From Bradyrhizobium sp. STM 3809 (GTDB taxonomy: Bacteria > Pseudomonadota > Alphaproteobacteria > Rhizobiales > Xanthobacteraceae), in NCBI RefSeq assembly GCF_000239795.1, contig NZ_CAFJ01000566.1, positions 1 to 36,735 of the forward strand: a stretch of DNA of 36,735 nt, read 5' to 3'. Positions within the stretch are counted from its first letter, which is position 1. Every line of letters begins with the position of its first letter. Below the pieces are notes generated by a model, which was not told where the DNA came from, searched no databases, and saw only the letters and a list, made by a program, of their open reading frames with translations. A program made the translations under genes and the position numbers. This document shows, piece after piece, positions 1 to 7,397 of this stretch.

Positions 1-1
1 C

Positions 2-817
2 TACCGAATCGAGAAGCGGTATGTCCGGCCGGATGACAGCGTCGTCTGGGGGCGGGTGATGGTCAATCCGATTCGCGATGCTGCCGGCCGCATCAAATGG
101 ATTTGTGCCGTCGTCGAGGACATCACGGCCACCAAGATCCTGGAGACCCAGCTTGCGGCGGCGGAAAAGCTCGCAGGGCTTTCGACGTTCAACCTGATCG
201 TCACCGCGGAAGACCGCCGGCCCGAATCGGGAGCGCCGTGCGCGGGCTCGCTCGGAGAGATCTTGACTGGCGTTCACCAGGAGGATCGCGACGGCCTCGA
301 GGAAGCGATCGAGCGGGCGATCGCCAAGCGGACCGGATACACCCGAGAGTATCGGGTGATCGACGGTGCCGGAACGGCACGCTGGGTGCGCGGCATGGGC
401 ACCTGTGTCTACAGCCCGACGGAGGGACGGTTGCATCTCGTCGGCGCCGTGGTTGACGTGACGGCGACACGCCAGCAGCAGGACATGCCCGAGCCGATCC
501 GCCGCATGCTGGACCATGTCGAACTGCACTGGCAGCAGAAGGCGTCGATCGAGCAGTTGGCAGCTCAGTTCGGCATCAGTCCCCGCGCCGTCTATCAGTA
601 TTTTTCGACCAGCGGCATGTCGCTCGGCGAGAGGATCAAGCAGATCCGGATGCAGCATGCCCGCCGCATGCTCTGCGCTCCGGAGCCGGGCGCCACGGTG
701 ATGTCGATCGCCTTGCGCTGCGGCTTCAGCAATCCCGGACACTTCGCCAAGGAATATCGGAAGGTCTATGGCGAGACGCCGTCGGAAAGTCTGAGGCGAG
801 CGTCGTCCCCCAATTAG
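2..817 (+). CDS. PAS-PAS-AraC family transcriptional regulator (5' truncated by window edge)
   Basis: The reading frame is open from the first bases, so the true start lies outside the window. The visible part begins inside a PAS fold: a typical PAS end of the form 'RPDxSVVWGRVMVNPIRD...ICAVVEDIT'. A second PAS-like segment follows, with an HxEDRDGLEEAIERA helix, a YRVIDGAGTARWVRG strand and closing VVDVTATR. The last ~100 residues are an AraC-type DNA-binding domain with two helix-turn-helix units; the second carries IALRCGFSNPGHFAKEYRKVYGETPSE, cited here in outline as the classic GFxxxxHFxxxFRxxxGxxPxxxR signature. Seen: domain order PAS, PAS, HTH_AraC. Inferred: a cytoplasmic one-component sensor that couples a small-molecule or redox signal to transcription. 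The ligand and target genes are unknown. The stop TAG is at 815-817. Confidence 0.85.
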   Translation, partial: YRIEKRYVRPDDSVVWGRVMVNPIRDAAGRIKWICAVVEDITATKILETQLAAAEKLAGLSTFNLIVTAEDRRPESGAPCAGSLGEILTGVHQEDRDGLEEAIERAIAKRTGYTREYRVIDGAGTARWVRGMGTCVYSPTEGRLHLVGAVVDVTATRQQQDMPEPIRRMLDHVELHWQQKASIEQLAAQFGISPRAVYQYFSTSGMSLGERIKQIRMQHARRMLCAPEPGATVMSIALRCGFSNPGHFAKEYRKVYGETPSESLRRASSPN

Positions 818-1129
818 GATCGGCTGGTCCAAGATCGCGTGATCCGCCGCATCTGCACGACGGGCAAGTCCTGCATGCGCGTCATGCACATATTGCCCGT
901 CGTGTTGTTTCGCCGCAGGCGTTGCCGCTTGCGTCGTCGGGCAAATCAGGTCGATGGTCTCGTTCGACCCGCCTCATGCAGAGGGACGTACGCGTCGTCA
1001 CGATACGTGGAGGTGGGTTGCGATGGACGGGACGCGGTGCTGGACGAGCATGCGCGTCGCGTACGGAGAAGTCGTGTGGTCCTGGCCTCTCGACGCTGAG
1101 GTCTGCGCAACGCGCCAAGGGCGCGTCGT
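818..1129. other. Intergenic stretch without a supported gene
   Basis: This is the left part of an 801-base gap between the AraC-type regulator and the hybrid kinase. Short open frames run through it on both strands, but none has a convincing ribosome binding site, family resemblance or consistent codon use. The sequence runs straight into repeat copy 1. I have an unverified impression that the 930-1130 part is a conserved non-coding segment found elsewhere in Bradyrhizobium. Confidence 0.5.
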
Positions 1130-1557
1130 CGCAAAATGGGGACAAGACAGCCCGATCCCCAGGGAGAGCACGTATAATCCGTAAAGCCATCGCGCGGGGA
1201 AGGCCGGGATGACCAGGCCGAACCTGTGGTGACTGCCGCCTGCATTTTTCTTCTGCAGGCGGGCCATGGGGGCGGCAGGCTCCCGGCCTTCTCCGCGCCC
1301 TCTCGTTTTTCGGGAGGGACATCAGCGATGCATCACCCGGGCGCGACGTGCCGCGGGAAGGTGATGCCGTGTCTTCACGCTGTGTGGCCTCGGCATGCGG
1401 TGTGGCGGAAGGTGTGAGCCAAGCTCCCCGCCGTCGTCCCGGCCTCGAGCCGGGACCCATAACCCCAGGGAGAACTTTGAGGCACAATGGCCGCTCCATC
1501 TCGCCCAGCCAGATCCGCCGCGGCGTATGGGTCCCGGCTCAAGGCCGGGACGACACC
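1130..1557 (+). repeat. Long dispersed repeat, copy 1 (inverted partner at the right end of the window)
   Basis: Read on the + strand, this stretch matches the reverse complement of about 36304-36712 along nearly its whole length, with scattered substitutions and small indels. Shared landmarks in order: CCCAGGGAGAGCACG (1158-1172 here), CGCGCGGGGAAGGCCGGGAT (1191-1210), CGAACCTGTGGTGACTGCCG, a hairpin at 1236-1262 (stem CCGCCTGCA/TGCAGGCGG), CATGGGGGCGGCAGGCTCCC, a CATCACCCGGGC core, and two 8-bp palindromes at 1436-1456 and 1531-1551. No long coding frame is conserved between the copies, so this looks like a non-coding dispersed element. The left border is not sharp. Confidence 0.85.
1436..1551. 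repeat. Paired-hairpin (REP/BIME-like) element inside repeat copy 1
   Basis: Two hairpins share one architecture: an 8-bp stem GTCCCGGC/GCCGGGAC with a five-base loop. The first, at 1436-1456, has loop CTCGA. The second, at 1531-1551, has loop TCAAG, which is the complementary sense of CTTGA. They stand head to head across a 74-base spacer. The same design occurs at 14535-14598 and 36310-36425. Confidence 0.8.
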
Positions 1558-1618
1558 GAATGTGAGGCGCGAGCCGGGCAAACGTGACAACGCTCTGCGC
1601 CATTCATGACGGTGCGCC

Positions 1619-3202
1619 TCACGCCTCCAGCGCGGTCCTGATCATGCGGGCGAGATCGGCGCTGAGATATGGCTTGGCGAGCAGCAGCACGTCGGCGTCG
1701 AGGCGGCCGTGATGCACGATCGCGTTTTCGGTGTAGCCCGACGTGTACAGCACCTTCAGGCCAGGGCGCCGCTTCTCGGCCTCGATCGCGAGCTGGCGGC
1801 CGTTCTTGCCGCCGGGGATGATGACGTCGGTGAACAGCAGGTCGATCCGCTCGGCGCTGTCGATGATCGCCAGGCCCTCGGCGGCGTTGCTCGCCGACAG
1901 CGTCCGGTAGCCGAGCCGGCGCACCTGGGCGACGACATAGTCGCGCACCAGCGCGTCATCCTCGACGATCAGGATGGTCTCGTCGCCGCGGGCGACCGCC
2001 GGACGGCCGGTCTCAGCGGCCGGCTGCTCCGGCGCGCTCGCCGCGCGCGGCAGATAGAGCTTCACCGTCGTGCCGTGGCCCTGCTCGCTGTAGATCTTGA
2101 CGTGGCCGTTGGACTGCTTGACGAAGCCGTAGACCATGCTGAGGCCGAGGCCGGAGCCCTTGCCGACGTCCTTGGTGGTGAAGAACGGCTCGAACACCTT
2201 GTCGAGCAGCGAGGCCGGAATGCCCTGGCCGGTATCGCTGACCGCGATCATCACGTAGCTGCCCGGCTTGGCGTCGCGGTTCAGCCGCGCGTAGTCCTCG
2301 TCGAGCGTGACGTTCTTGGTCTCCAACGTCAGCTTGCCGCCATCCGGCATCGCGTCGCGCGCATTGAGCGCGAGGTTGAGGATCGCGGTCGAGAGCTGGC
2401 TGGGATCGATCAGGGCCGGCGCGCTGTCATGGCCCAGCATCGATTCGATCTCGATCTGCTCGCCGAGCGTCGGCCGCAGCAGCCGCGCCGCATCGACCAC
2501 CAGCGCATTGACGTCGGTGGCGCGCGGCTGCAGCGGCTGGCGGCGCGAGAAGGCGAGCAGATGCCGGGTGAGGTCGGCGCCGCGCTCGGCGGCGGCGCTG
2601 ATCATGGCGGCGATGCCGGCGAGTTGCGGCTTGTCCTTGACCGCGTCGGCAAGGATCTCGATGGTGCCGGTGATGACCGTGAGGATGTTGTTGAAGTCGT
2701 GCGCGACGCCGCCGGTGAGCTGGCCGATCGCCTCCATCTTCTGCGCCTGCCGCACCTGGGCCTCGTTGGCCTCGATCTCCTGAAACCGCCGCACCATGGC
2801 CTCGGCGGCGCGGCGCTGCCGGACCTCCTCCTCGAGCTGGGCATAGGCCTTCTGCAACGTGATGCGCGTCGGCAGCACCAGGAGTTGCGGCAGGATCCTC
2901 ACCATGATGGCGATGAGGCCGAACGACAGCAGGGCCTGTATGGCGTCGACGATGGTACTGGCGTCGCCGGTGGGAATCCAGAGATCGACGATGGCAACGA
3001 TGCGCCCGATGCCGCAAACCGCGGCATAGCCGGCCAGCCCCGCGACGACCCCGCGAAACAACACGTCGCGCCAGCGTCGCCACAGGAACATGCCGATCAC
3101 GGCGGCAATCGTGAAAAAGGCGCAGGCGATGACGGCTTGGGACGCGGCCTGCAGCCAAATCCATCCTGGCACGCCTGCTGCCAGTGGCGTCAACCTCGGC
3201 AT
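1619..3202 (-). CDS. Membrane-bound hybrid sensor histidine kinase with C-terminal receiver
   Basis: A 527-residue protein. The ATG at 3202 is chosen because GAGGG lies about 10 bases upstream; a longer in-frame extension reaches 3388 but lacks family-like sequence. The N-terminus holds about three hydrophobic segments (residues ~15-38, 45-70, 85-105). A coiled stretch with QLEEEVRQRRAAE follows, then the HisKA core with GGVAHDFNNILT, phosphoacceptor His168. The ATPase domain shows NLALNARDAMPDGG (N box), DTGQGIP, FEPFFTTK and GKGSGLGLSMVYGF. The last ~120 residues are a receiver domain with ILIVEDD and phosphoacceptor Asp459 in FTDVIIPGG, plus a KPY lysine. The family is the common HDFNN-type hybrid kinase of rhizobia. 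The signal is unknown, and no cognate output regulator lies beside it. It is divergent from the phospholipase C gene. Confidence 0.9.
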   Translation of the reverse strand: MPRLTPLAAGVPGWIWLQAASQAVIACAFFTIAAVIGMFLWRRWRDVLFRGVVAGLAGYAAVCGIGRIVAIVDLWIPTGDASTIVDAIQALLSFGLIAIMVRILPQLLVLPTRITLQKAYAQLEEEVRQRRAAEAMVRRFQEIEANEAQVRQAQKMEAIGQLTGGVAHDFNNILTVITGTIEILADAVKDKPQLAGIAAMISAAAERGADLTRHLLAFSRRQPLQPRATDVNALVVDAARLLRPTLGEQIEIESMLGHDSAPALIDPSQLSTAILNLALNARDAMPDGGKLTLETKNVTLDEDYARLNRDAKPGSYVMIAVSDTGQGIPASLLDKVFEPFFTTKDVGKGSGLGLSMVYGFVKQSNGHVKIYSEQGHGTTVKLYLPRAASAPEQPAAETGRPAVARGDETILIVEDDALVRDYVVAQVRRLGYRTLSASNAAEGLAIIDSAERIDLLFTDVIIPGGKNGRQLAIEAEKRRPGLKVLYTSGYTENAIVHHGRLDADVLLLAKPYLSADLARMIRTALEA

Positions 3203-3368
3203 CGGCAAAAAACCCTCGACAACACAAGGCGTCAGGCCGGTGGCCAACCGGGCCTGCCTTCGCCTCAAAACGGTCGGATCATTCAGCTTTTCGGCTCCAG
3301 CGCAAGGGCGATGCTGATCCTGATGGCAATGGCGGCTGGTGCCGGCATGCGCGCCCCTCGGCAAGCCG

Positions 3369-3419
3369 CCGTCAATTGCCTGCCACACATCCTTAACCCC
3401 GCGGTCACGCCCCTGTTAA
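3369..3419 (+). promoter_or_regulatory. Two candidate Pho boxes upstream of phospholipase C
   Basis: Two sites follow the 7-4-7 geometry of the PhoB box (CTGTCAT-N4-CTGTCAT). Site 1 at 3369-3386 reads CCGTCAA-TTGC-CTGCCAC. Site 2 at 3402-3419 reads CGGTCAC-GCCC-CTGTTAA. Each half-site keeps 5 of 7 consensus bases, both sites read toward the downstream gene, and they are offset by 33 bases, about three helical turns. Site 2 ends 50 bases before the ATG at 3470. Phosphate-controlled phospholipase C is well known in other bacteria. The assignment here is by eye only. Confidence 0.45.
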
Positions 3420-3469
3420 CGCCGCGACCTAAGCCGCTCGACACCTTCATCACTTGGGGAGTGAAAGAG

Positions 3470-5599
3470 ATGTCGAACACGATCGCGCACAACCGGCGCG
3501 AGTTCTTGAGGTTGCTCGGCGCCTCGGCTGCAACCGCTGCGCTGGGACAGAGCATCGAGCGCGCGCATGCCATTCCGGCGTTCAACCGCCACGGCAGCAT
3601 CGAGGACGTCAAGCACATCGTGGTGCTGATGCAGGAGAACCGCGCCTTCGATCATTATTTCGGCGCGATGCGCGGCGTCCGCGGCTTCAACGATCCGCGC
3701 GCCGTGAAGCTGCCGAACGGCAATCCGGTCTGGCAGCAGCCGAACGGCGCCGGATCTGTGATGCCGTTCCGTGTCGACAACGCCGGCCAGGTCTATGTCG
3801 AGGACGTCGCGCATGGCTGGAACGACGGCCAGAAGTCCTGGAACAACGGCAACTACGACAAGTGGATCGCCAACAAGGGCACCACGACGATGACCTGCAT
3901 GAACCGGCAGGATCTGCCCTGGCATTACGCGCTCGCCGACGCCTTCACGATCTGCGACCAGTATTTCTGCTCGGTGATGGGCCCGACCGATCCGAACCGC
4001 TATTATCTGTGGACCGGCTGGGACGGCAATGACGGCAAGAATGGCGGCCCGGTCATCACCAATGCCGAGGCCGGTTATGACTGGACCACGTTCCCGGAGC
4101 GGCTGGAGAAGGCCGGGATCTCCTGGAAGGTCTATCAGGACATCGGCGTCGGCCTGACCGCGGCCGGTTATTGGGGCTGGACCGAGAATCCCTGGATCGG
4201 CAATTTCGGCGACAACTCGCTGCTGTATTTCCACCAGTACCAGAACTCGCAGCCGGGCAGCCCGCTGTATGAGAAGGCGCTGCGCGGCAGCAACATCGCC
4301 AAGGGCGGCACGTTCGAGAACCTGTTCGACGATCTGCGCAACGACGTCCGCAACGGTACCCTGCCGCAGGTGTCGTGGATCGCGGCGCCGGAAGCGTTCA
4401 GCGAGCATCCGAACTGGCTGCCGGGTCCGGGCGCCTGGTACATCTCCAAGGTGCTGGATATCCTGACGTCGAACCCGGAGCTGTGGAGCAAGACCGCGCT
4501 GCTCATCAACTACGACGAGGGCGGCGGCTTCTTCGATCACGTCGTCGGTCCCTATCCGGCGATGTCGCAGGCGTATGGACAGTCGACGGTCGATGTCAGC
4601 ACCGATCTGTTCGCCGGCGACGCCAATCATCTCGCCGGTCCCTATGGTCTCGGCGTGCGCGTGCCGATGATGGTGGTGTCGCCGTGGTCGCGCGGCGGCT
4701 ACGTGTGTTCGGAAGTGTTCGACCACACCTCGGTGATCCGCTTCATCGAGCGCCGCTTCCATCGCCACGCGAAGGATCTGTTCGAGACCAACATCCCGGC
4801 CTGGCGGCGCACGGTTTGCGGCGACCTCACCTCGGCGTTCAACTTCACCTCGCCGAACGAGGGCCTCGCGCCGCTGCCGAGCACGACCGGCTTCAAGCCG
4901 CCGGCTGCCGATCTCACCTCGGGCGCCCGCTTCGACGACTACCATCCGGTGCCGCCTGCCAAGCAGGTCCTGCCGCAACAGGAGCCCGGCATCCGTCCGG
5001 CCCGCGCGCTGCCGTATGATCTGCGCGTCGACGGCGACGCCGATGCCGCCAACAAGAAGTTCGGCATCCGCTTCGTCAATCCGGGGCAGGCCGGCGTCTG
5101 CTTCCACGTCCGCTCGGGCAACACCGCCACCGGTCCGTGGAGCTACACGGTCGAGGCCGGCAAGTCGCTCAACGGCGTGTGGGACCTCGCGGCCAGCGTC
5201 GGCCAATATGATCTGTCGGTGTATGGCCCGAACGGCTTCTTCCGCCACTTCAAGGGCGGCGTCGCCTCAATGGCCGCGCTGATCGACGTCGACACCGTCC
5301 ATCTCTGCAACTGGGGCGGCGACGACGACACGCGCAGCCTCGCGATCGCGCTCACCAACAAGGGCGCGAGCTGCGTCGTGACGCTCGTCGACAACTACAC
5401 GGGACGCAGCGAGCGGCACCGCCTGCAGCGTGGCCAGCGGCTGGAGACGCAGGTGCAGTTGCAGCAGACCCATGGCTGGTACGACCTGACGGTCACGGCG
5501 GACAGCGACGCCAATTTCAACTGGCAGCTCGCGGGTCATGTCGAGAACGGCCGGCCCAGCATCAGCGATCCGGCGATGGGCAAGATCGCCGCGACCTGA
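3470..5599 (+). CDS. Phosphocholine-type phospholipase C, Tat-exported
   Basis: A 709-residue protein. The ATG at 3470 is preferred because it opens a twin-arginine signal peptide (N-R-R-E-F-L-R-L-L, residues 8-16; likely cleavage after Ala34), with GGGGAG and GAAAGAG just upstream. Mature residues ~48-65 carry the phosphoesterase signature HIVVLMQENRAFDHYFG. Further catalytic-fold motifs are visible: the MGPTDPNRYYLWTG segment, INYDEGGGFFDHV and RVPMMVVSPWSRGG. The last ~250 residues form two beta-rich repeats typical of bacterial PLCs (the DUF756 pair). The predicted reaction is hydrolysis of phosphatidylcholine or sphingomyelin to diacylglycerol or ceramide plus phosphocholine, outside the cytoplasm. 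Phosphatidylcholine is a normal membrane lipid in rhizobia, so a role in phosphate scavenging or lipid remodelling is plausible and fits the Pho-like boxes upstream. Confidence 0.93.
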   Translation: MSNTIAHNRREFLRLLGASAATAALGQSIERAHAIPAFNRHGSIEDVKHIVVLMQENRAFDHYFGAMRGVRGFNDPRAVKLPNGNPVWQQPNGAGSVMPFRVDNAGQVYVEDVAHGWNDGQKSWNNGNYDKWIANKGTTTMTCMNRQDLPWHYALADAFTICDQYFCSVMGPTDPNRYYLWTGWDGNDGKNGGPVITNAEAGYDWTTFPERLEKAGISWKVYQDIGVGLTAAGYWGWTENPWIGNFGDNSLLYFHQYQNSQPGSPLYEKALRGSNIAKGGTFENLFDDLRNDVRNGTLPQVSWIAAPEAFSEHPNWLPGPGAWYISKVLDILTSNPELWSKTALLINYDEGGGFFDHVVGPYPAMSQAYGQSTVDVSTDLFAGDANHLAGPYGLGVRVPMMVVSPWSRGGYVCSEVFDHTSVIRFIERRFHRHAKDLFETNIPAWRRTVCGDLTSAFNFTSPNEGLAPLPSTTGFKPPAADLTSGARFDDYHPVPPAKQVLPQQEPGIRPARALPYDLRVDGDADAANKKFGIRFVNPGQAGVCFHVRSGNTATGPWSYTVEAGKSLNGVWDLAASVGQYDLSVYGPNGFFRHFKGGVASMAALIDVDTVHLCNWGGDDDTRSLAIALTNKGASCVVTLVDNYTGRSERHRLQRGQRLETQVQLQQTHGWYDLTVTADSDANFNWQLAGHVENGRPSISDPAMGKIAAT

Positions 5600-5618
5600 T
5601 CGCGGACTTTACCAACGC

Positions 5619-5646
5619 GATGCGCCCGGAGCGATCCGGGCGCATC
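5619..5646. terminator. Bidirectional terminator-like hairpin between convergent genes
   Basis: A perfect 11-bp stem, GATGCGCCCGG (5619-5629) pairing with CCGGGCGCATC (5636-5646), with a six-base loop. It sits exactly between the stop of phospholipase C (5599) and the stop of the HerA-like gene (5648). There is no clear U-tract on either strand. Confidence 0.65.
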
Positions 5647-5647
5647 G

Positions 5648-7159
5648 TCAGGACGAAGAGGTGACGAGAGCTTGATCGGCGTCGTCGGCGTTGGGGTCGC
5701 CGGGCGCGGTGGCCCAGGCGAGCTCGACCAGGGTGACGATGCGGCGGCCGGCGCCATCGAGCTGGCAGACGATCAGGCCCTGGTCCTCGATATAGGTCAG
5801 CAGCCGCTGCGCCCGGCGCAGCGAATGCGAGCCATAGGCGCGCGCGATCGCGGCGTCGCTCGGGCAGGGGCGGCCGTCCTTGGCGGCGCGGGCGAGCATC
5901 ATGAACACGCCCTGCATGTCCTCGGGCAGCAGCGAGGCGCGCAGGGTGACGTCCTGCCAGCCGGCGTCGTCGGAGGTCTCGTCGCCGCCGAGGCCGGCGC
6001 GGGCGCGGGTCAGCATGCGGCGGAATTCGTTGAGGTCGGGCACGGCTGTTCCCAATCCCTCGATGCGGCAGCGGACGACGAATTCCTGGTAGAGCACGCC
6101 GACGGCGCGGAAGCCGGCGTCGGGCTCGGCCAGCACGGCGCGCAGCACGCGTTCCACACGGGTGCGGCGCTCGGCGAGCTCCTCCTCGCTGACCTCCGGC
6201 GGCGGCGGCTCGGGGCGCAGCTCGAGTGCGGCGGACTTCGCCGCGATCAGCTGGTCGAGCAGCTCCGGCTGCGGCTTGCGCTGCGGCCGCGGGTTGGTCT
6301 CCGGCGGGGGCGCTGCGAGGATCACGGCGCGGGCGTCCTCGAGCGCGGCCTCCGGCAGCGGCATCAGCCGCGGCGTCGCATTGCGCGGCTTGGTCTCGGT
6401 CGCACCGATGCGCAGGCCGAGCGGACGGCGCGACAGCGCGGGGCCGAGCGCCATGAACTGGCCGCGCTCGAGGTCGCGGAACGCCTCGGCCTGGCGCCGC
6501 TCCATGCCGAGCAGATCGGCGGCGCGCGCCATGTCGATGTCGAGGAAGGTGCGGCCCATGAGGAAGTTCGAGGCCTCGGCCGCGACGTTCTTGGCGAGCT
6601 TCGCCAGCCGCTGCGTCGCGATCACCCCCGCCAGCCCACGCTTGCGGCCGCGGCACATCAGGTTGGTCATGGCGCCGAGCGAGGCCTTGCGCGCCTCGTC
6701 GGAGACTTCGCCGGCGACGGCCGGCGCGAACAGCTGGGCCTCGTCGACGACGACGAGCATCGGGTACCAATGGTCGCGCGAGATCTCGAACAGGCCGTTG
6801 AGGAACGCCGCCGCCCGCCGCATCTGGTTCTCGGCGTCGAGCCCCTCGAGGTTGAGAACGGTCGACACGCGATGGATCCGCGCCCGCTCGCCGGCGACCT
6901 GCAGCGCGCGCTCGGTGTGGTCCTCGGCCTCGATGACGAGATGGCCGAATCGCTCGGCCAAGGTGACGAAGTCGCCCTCGGGATCGATGATCGTCTGCTG
7001 GACCCAAGGTGCACTCTGCTCGAGCAGCCGGCGCAACAGATGCGATTTGCCGGAGCCGGAATTGCCCTGCACGAGGAGGCGGGTCGCCAGCAGTTCTTCG
7101 AGGTCCAGGGCCGCAGGCGATCCCGCCGCCGTCTGCCCCATCTCGATCGCAACCGTCAT
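5648..7159 (-). CDS. HerA-like (DUF87) ATPase
   Basis: A 503-residue protein starting at the ATG at 7159. The P-loop GNSGSGKS lies at residues 32-39 and the Walker B segment MLVVVDEAQLF at 134-143 with DE at 139-140. The region around RGRKRGLAGVIATQRLAKL supplies the sensor/arginine-finger part typical of the HerA/FtsK-like hexameric translocases. The last ~200 residues are Pro/Glu/Arg-rich and look like a winged-helix-containing extension. HerA proteins are usually DNA-end-processing motors partnered by the nuclease NurA, or anti-phage ATPases. No NurA, SIR2 or other nuclease is next to this one, so its partner and job are open. It ends convergently with phospholipase C across a strong hairpin. 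Confidence 0.88.
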   Translation of the reverse strand: MTVAIEMGQTAAGSPAALDLEELLATRLLVQGNSGSGKSHLLRRLLEQSAPWVQQTIIDPEGDFVTLAERFGHLVIEAEDHTERALQVAGERARIHRVSTVLNLEGLDAENQMRRAAAFLNGLFEISRDHWYPMLVVVDEAQLFAPAVAGEVSDEARKASLGAMTNLMCRGRKRGLAGVIATQRLAKLAKNVAAEASNFLMGRTFLDIDMARAADLLGMERRQAEAFRDLERGQFMALGPALSRRPLGLRIGATETKPRNATPRLMPLPEAALEDARAVILAAPPPETNPRPQRKPQPELLDQLIAAKSAALELRPEPPPPEVSEEELAERRTRVERVLRAVLAEPDAGFRAVGVLYQEFVVRCRIEGLGTAVPDLNEFRRMLTRARAGLGGDETSDDAGWQDVTLRASLLPEDMQGVFMMLARAAKDGRPCPSDAAIARAYGSHSLRRAQRLLTYIEDQGLIVCQLDGAGRRIVTLVELAWATAPGDPNADDADQALVTSSS

Positions 7160-7397
7160 GTGCCCCGACTCAAGCCCGCGTCCCGCAGAGGCTGGCGCTT
7201 AACAAGCCCGGAGCGTTGCGTCGAGCGGTCGCTGCGGCTTGTCCCGTGTCCGATGGCCGTCTGTGGATGGTTCGCCGGCCTGGGAACCGAACCGAAGGAT
7301 GCGGGTTCCATATCGGGCCAAAAGAGCGCTCGAAACCGGCCAGCGCTTGGCGCGGCCGCGCGGTTCGGGCTACTCTGCGGCCAAAAAGGGGCAACGA

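Noticed and set aside
839..1603. Several 60-205-codon open frames on both strands
   Set aside because: They cross the dispersed repeat; frames are not preserved in copy 2 and products look random.
3416..5248. 610-codon open frame on the minus strand
   Set aside because: It is exactly antisense to phospholipase C, is Arg/Ala/Asp-biased without any recognisable domain, and reflects high GC at third codon positions.
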